Below are positions 15,006-16,186 of a DNA stretch of 16,186 bases, one piece after another. Below the pieces are notes generated by a model. The model saw only the letters and a list, made by a program, of their open reading frames with translations, did not search any database and was not told the DNA's origin. The position numbers were made by a program, and so were the translations under genes. Each line of letters starts with the position of its first letter. Position 1 is the first letter of the stretch. The stretch is taken from assembly GCA_900771165.1 (NCBI GenBank), contig CAAGMX010000135.1, positions 1-16,186 of the forward strand, written 5' to 3'. This DNA comes from Victivallales bacterium (GTDB lineage Bacteria; Verrucomicrobiota; Lentisphaeria; Oligosphaerales; Oligosphaeraceae).

Positions 15006-15140
15006 GGGGGTGGAGGATGCATACGGAGGAGCGATTGGCGGGACATTCCCCCGCCTGCGGGGGACAAAGGGGGCAATCCTCATGAACCCCGGCCGGGGTG
15101 ACAGGATCGATAGACGGGGGTGAAGCGCAGCGGGAACCCC
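14994..15140 (+). repeat. Full copy of the dispersed intergenic repeat before cysS
   Basis: This 147-nt block is the inverted counterpart of 7632-7781. Strong palindromes include TCCCCCGC with GCGGGGGA (15048-15064) and CCCCGGCCGGGG (15087-15098). The block GGTGACAGGATCGATAG is shared with 7632-7781, and ATAGACGGGGGTGAAG is shared with the window start. Minor gaps separate the copies, as expected of an old non-coding family rather than a recent duplication. Confidence 0.8.
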
Positions 15141-15194
15141 TGGCGGATTCATCCCGGACGGGCCCCCCCGGCAGCGAGAACCCCCGGGAGGCCA

Positions 15195-15224
15195 GGGAAA
15201 CGGGTTTATATTTTCCCGTTTTCT
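15195..15224 (+). promoter_or_regulatory. AT-rich hairpin / possible -10 box before cysS
   Basis: AAACGGG (15198-15204) pairs with CCCGTTT (15215-15221), extended by G-T and G-C pairs, around a 10-nt loop. The loop contains TATATT (15207-15212), 55 nt before the cysS ATG, which could be a -10 box. No -35 is evident. Alternatively the hairpin followed by pyrimidines is a weak terminator or attenuator. A TTATATT core is shared with the citrate synthase leader. Confidence 0.3.
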
Positions 15225-15267
15225 CTCCCTTTCCGCATTGATTGCGCCCCTCACTACTCTGCCAACG

Positions 15268-16186
15268 ATGTCCCTCCAATTCTATAATTCCCTGAGCCAC
15301 CGTGTGGAAGCCATGACCCCTCTCCAGCCGGGAAAGGTGGGTATGTACACCTGCGGCCCCACGGTCTACAATTTCGCCCATATCGGGAATTTCCGCTGCT
15401 ATGCCTTCGAGGATATCCTGAAGCGCACCCTGCTGGCCTCCGGCCTGAAAGTCCGCCACGTCATGAATCTCACCGACGTGGATGACAAGACCATCCGGGG
15501 CTCCCAGGCCGCCAAACTCCCCCTCCGGGAATTCACCCAGACCTACAAGGATGCCTTCTTCCAGGATATCCGCACTCTCCGGATGCTGCCCGCCGACGTC
15601 TATCCCGCCGCCACCGACACCATCCCCGAGATGATCCAGCTGATCCAAACCCTCTTTGACAAGGGCATCGCCTATCAGGCCGAGGATAAGTCGGTCTATT
15701 TCTCCATCGCCAAATGGCCCGCCTACGGTCAGCTGGTGAAGATCGACCGGGATGCCATGCGGGTGGGCGTCCGGATCAAAATGGATGAATACGCCAAGGA
15801 CGCCATGGCCGACTTCGCCCTCTGGAAGGCCTGGGACGAGGCGGACGGGGATGTGTGGTGGGACTCCCCCTGGGGCCGCGGACGCCCGGGCTGGCACATC
15901 GAATGCTCCGCCATGTCCTCCAAATATCTGGGGAAGACCTTCGATCTCCACTGCGGCGGCATCGACAACATGTTCCCCCACCACGAGGATGAAATCGCCC
16001 AGTCCGAGGCCGCCAACGGCTGCCCCTTCGTGAAGCTCTGGATGCACTGCGCCCACCTGATGGTGGAGAATCAGAAGATGTCCAAGAGCCTGGGCAACTT
16101 CTACACTCTCAAGGATCTTCTGGCCAAGGGCTTCACCGGACGGGAAATCCGCTATGTCCTCATTGGCACCTACTACCGCCAGAGCC
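15268..16186 (+). CDS. cysS: Cysteinyl-tRNA synthetase, N-terminal 306 residues (runs off the window)
   Basis: It charges tRNA-Cys in the cytosol. The open frame has no stop before the window end, so about two thirds of a typical 460-residue enzyme is seen. The class I signatures are HIGN at 38-41 (in place of HIGH) and KMSKS at 270-274. Zinc ligands are visible as Cys29 (TCGPTVYN), Cys213 (IECSAM) and His238 with Glu242 (FPHHEDE), matching E. coli Cys28, Cys209, His234 and Glu238. NLTDVDDKTI at 67-76 is a further family mark. The ATG at 15268 gives the standard N-terminus, but no clear Shine-Dalgarno sequence precedes it. It is separated from recO by the terminator and repeats, so it starts a new unit. 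Confidence 0.97.
   Translation, partial: MSLQFYNSLSHRVEAMTPLQPGKVGMYTCGPTVYNFAHIGNFRCYAFEDILKRTLLASGLKVRHVMNLTDVDDKTIRGSQAAKLPLREFTQTYKDAFFQDIRTLRMLPADVYPAATDTIPEMIQLIQTLFDKGIAYQAEDKSVYFSIAKWPAYGQLVKIDRDAMRVGVRIKMDEYAKDAMADFALWKAWDEADGDVWWDSPWGRGRPGWHIECSAMSSKYLGKTFDLHCGGIDNMFPHHEDEIAQSEAANGCPFVKLWMHCAHLMVENQKMSKSLGNFYTLKDLLAKGFTGREIRYVLIGTYYRQS

Larger units (their letters stand above)
14867..15267. other. 401-nt spacer between recO and cysS
   Basis: It holds the terminator of the citrate synthase to recO unit (14880-14920), a half copy and a full copy of the dispersed repeat (14946-15140), and an AT-rich hairpin just before cysS (15195-15224). I see no coding sequence and no tRNA. Confidence 0.7.

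Noticed and set aside
14946..15140. Possible insertion sequence or integron attachment sites
   Set aside because: No transposase or integrase, no target-site duplication identified, and the block structure does not show the paired sites of attC elements.

Overview
The window comes from a GC-rich bacterium. The genes are tightly packed, Leu and Ser codons are strongly biased to CTG/CTC and TCC, and start-stop overlaps are common. Several traits suggest an anaerobe, possibly from the PVC/Lentisphaerota side of the tree: a biotin synthase lacking the cysteine that matches E. coli Cys97, the DXP-independent PdxS/PdxT route to pyridoxal phosphate (PLP), a eukaryote-type HisA, and a cysteinyl-tRNA synthetase with an HIGN signature. 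The phylum is an inference from remembered family traits, not from a search.

Left half. A DMT/EamA transporter gene (141-1037, +) converges on a seven-gene minus-strand unit read from about 7.26 kb down to 1.06 kb: pdxS, pdxT, bioB, bioD, bioA, a 78-aa single-span membrane protein, and a serine hydrolase of the beta-lactamase fold. The unit makes PLP and then carries out three late steps of biotin synthesis, one of which (BioA) needs PLP. bioF, bioC and a pimeloyl-ACP methyl ester esterase (BioH type) are not in the window, so the terminal hydrolase is a speculative candidate for the esterase role.

Middle. A 933-nt divergent intergenic region (7027-7959) holds the pdxS leader and two copies of a structured, GC-rich repeat. 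No RNA gene was recognised in it.

Right half. A plus-strand run of eight genes (7960-14866) has gaps of at most 33 nt and two 4-nt overlaps: type II citrate synthase, an esterase-D-like alpha/beta hydrolase, eukaryote-type HisA, a PflX-like radical SAM protein, PurE, a secreted protein of unknown function, a two-span coiled-coil membrane protein and a short RecO-like protein. It ends at a hairpin plus T-run terminator (about 14880-14920). More copies of the repeat follow, then cysS, which runs off the right edge.

The repeat family is the most unusual feature. Copies of about 150 nt, built from GC-rich palindromic blocks, occur at the left edge, in the divergent spacer and before cysS. They lie only between transcription units, and the two best copies stand in inverted orientation around the whole citrate synthase to recO unit.
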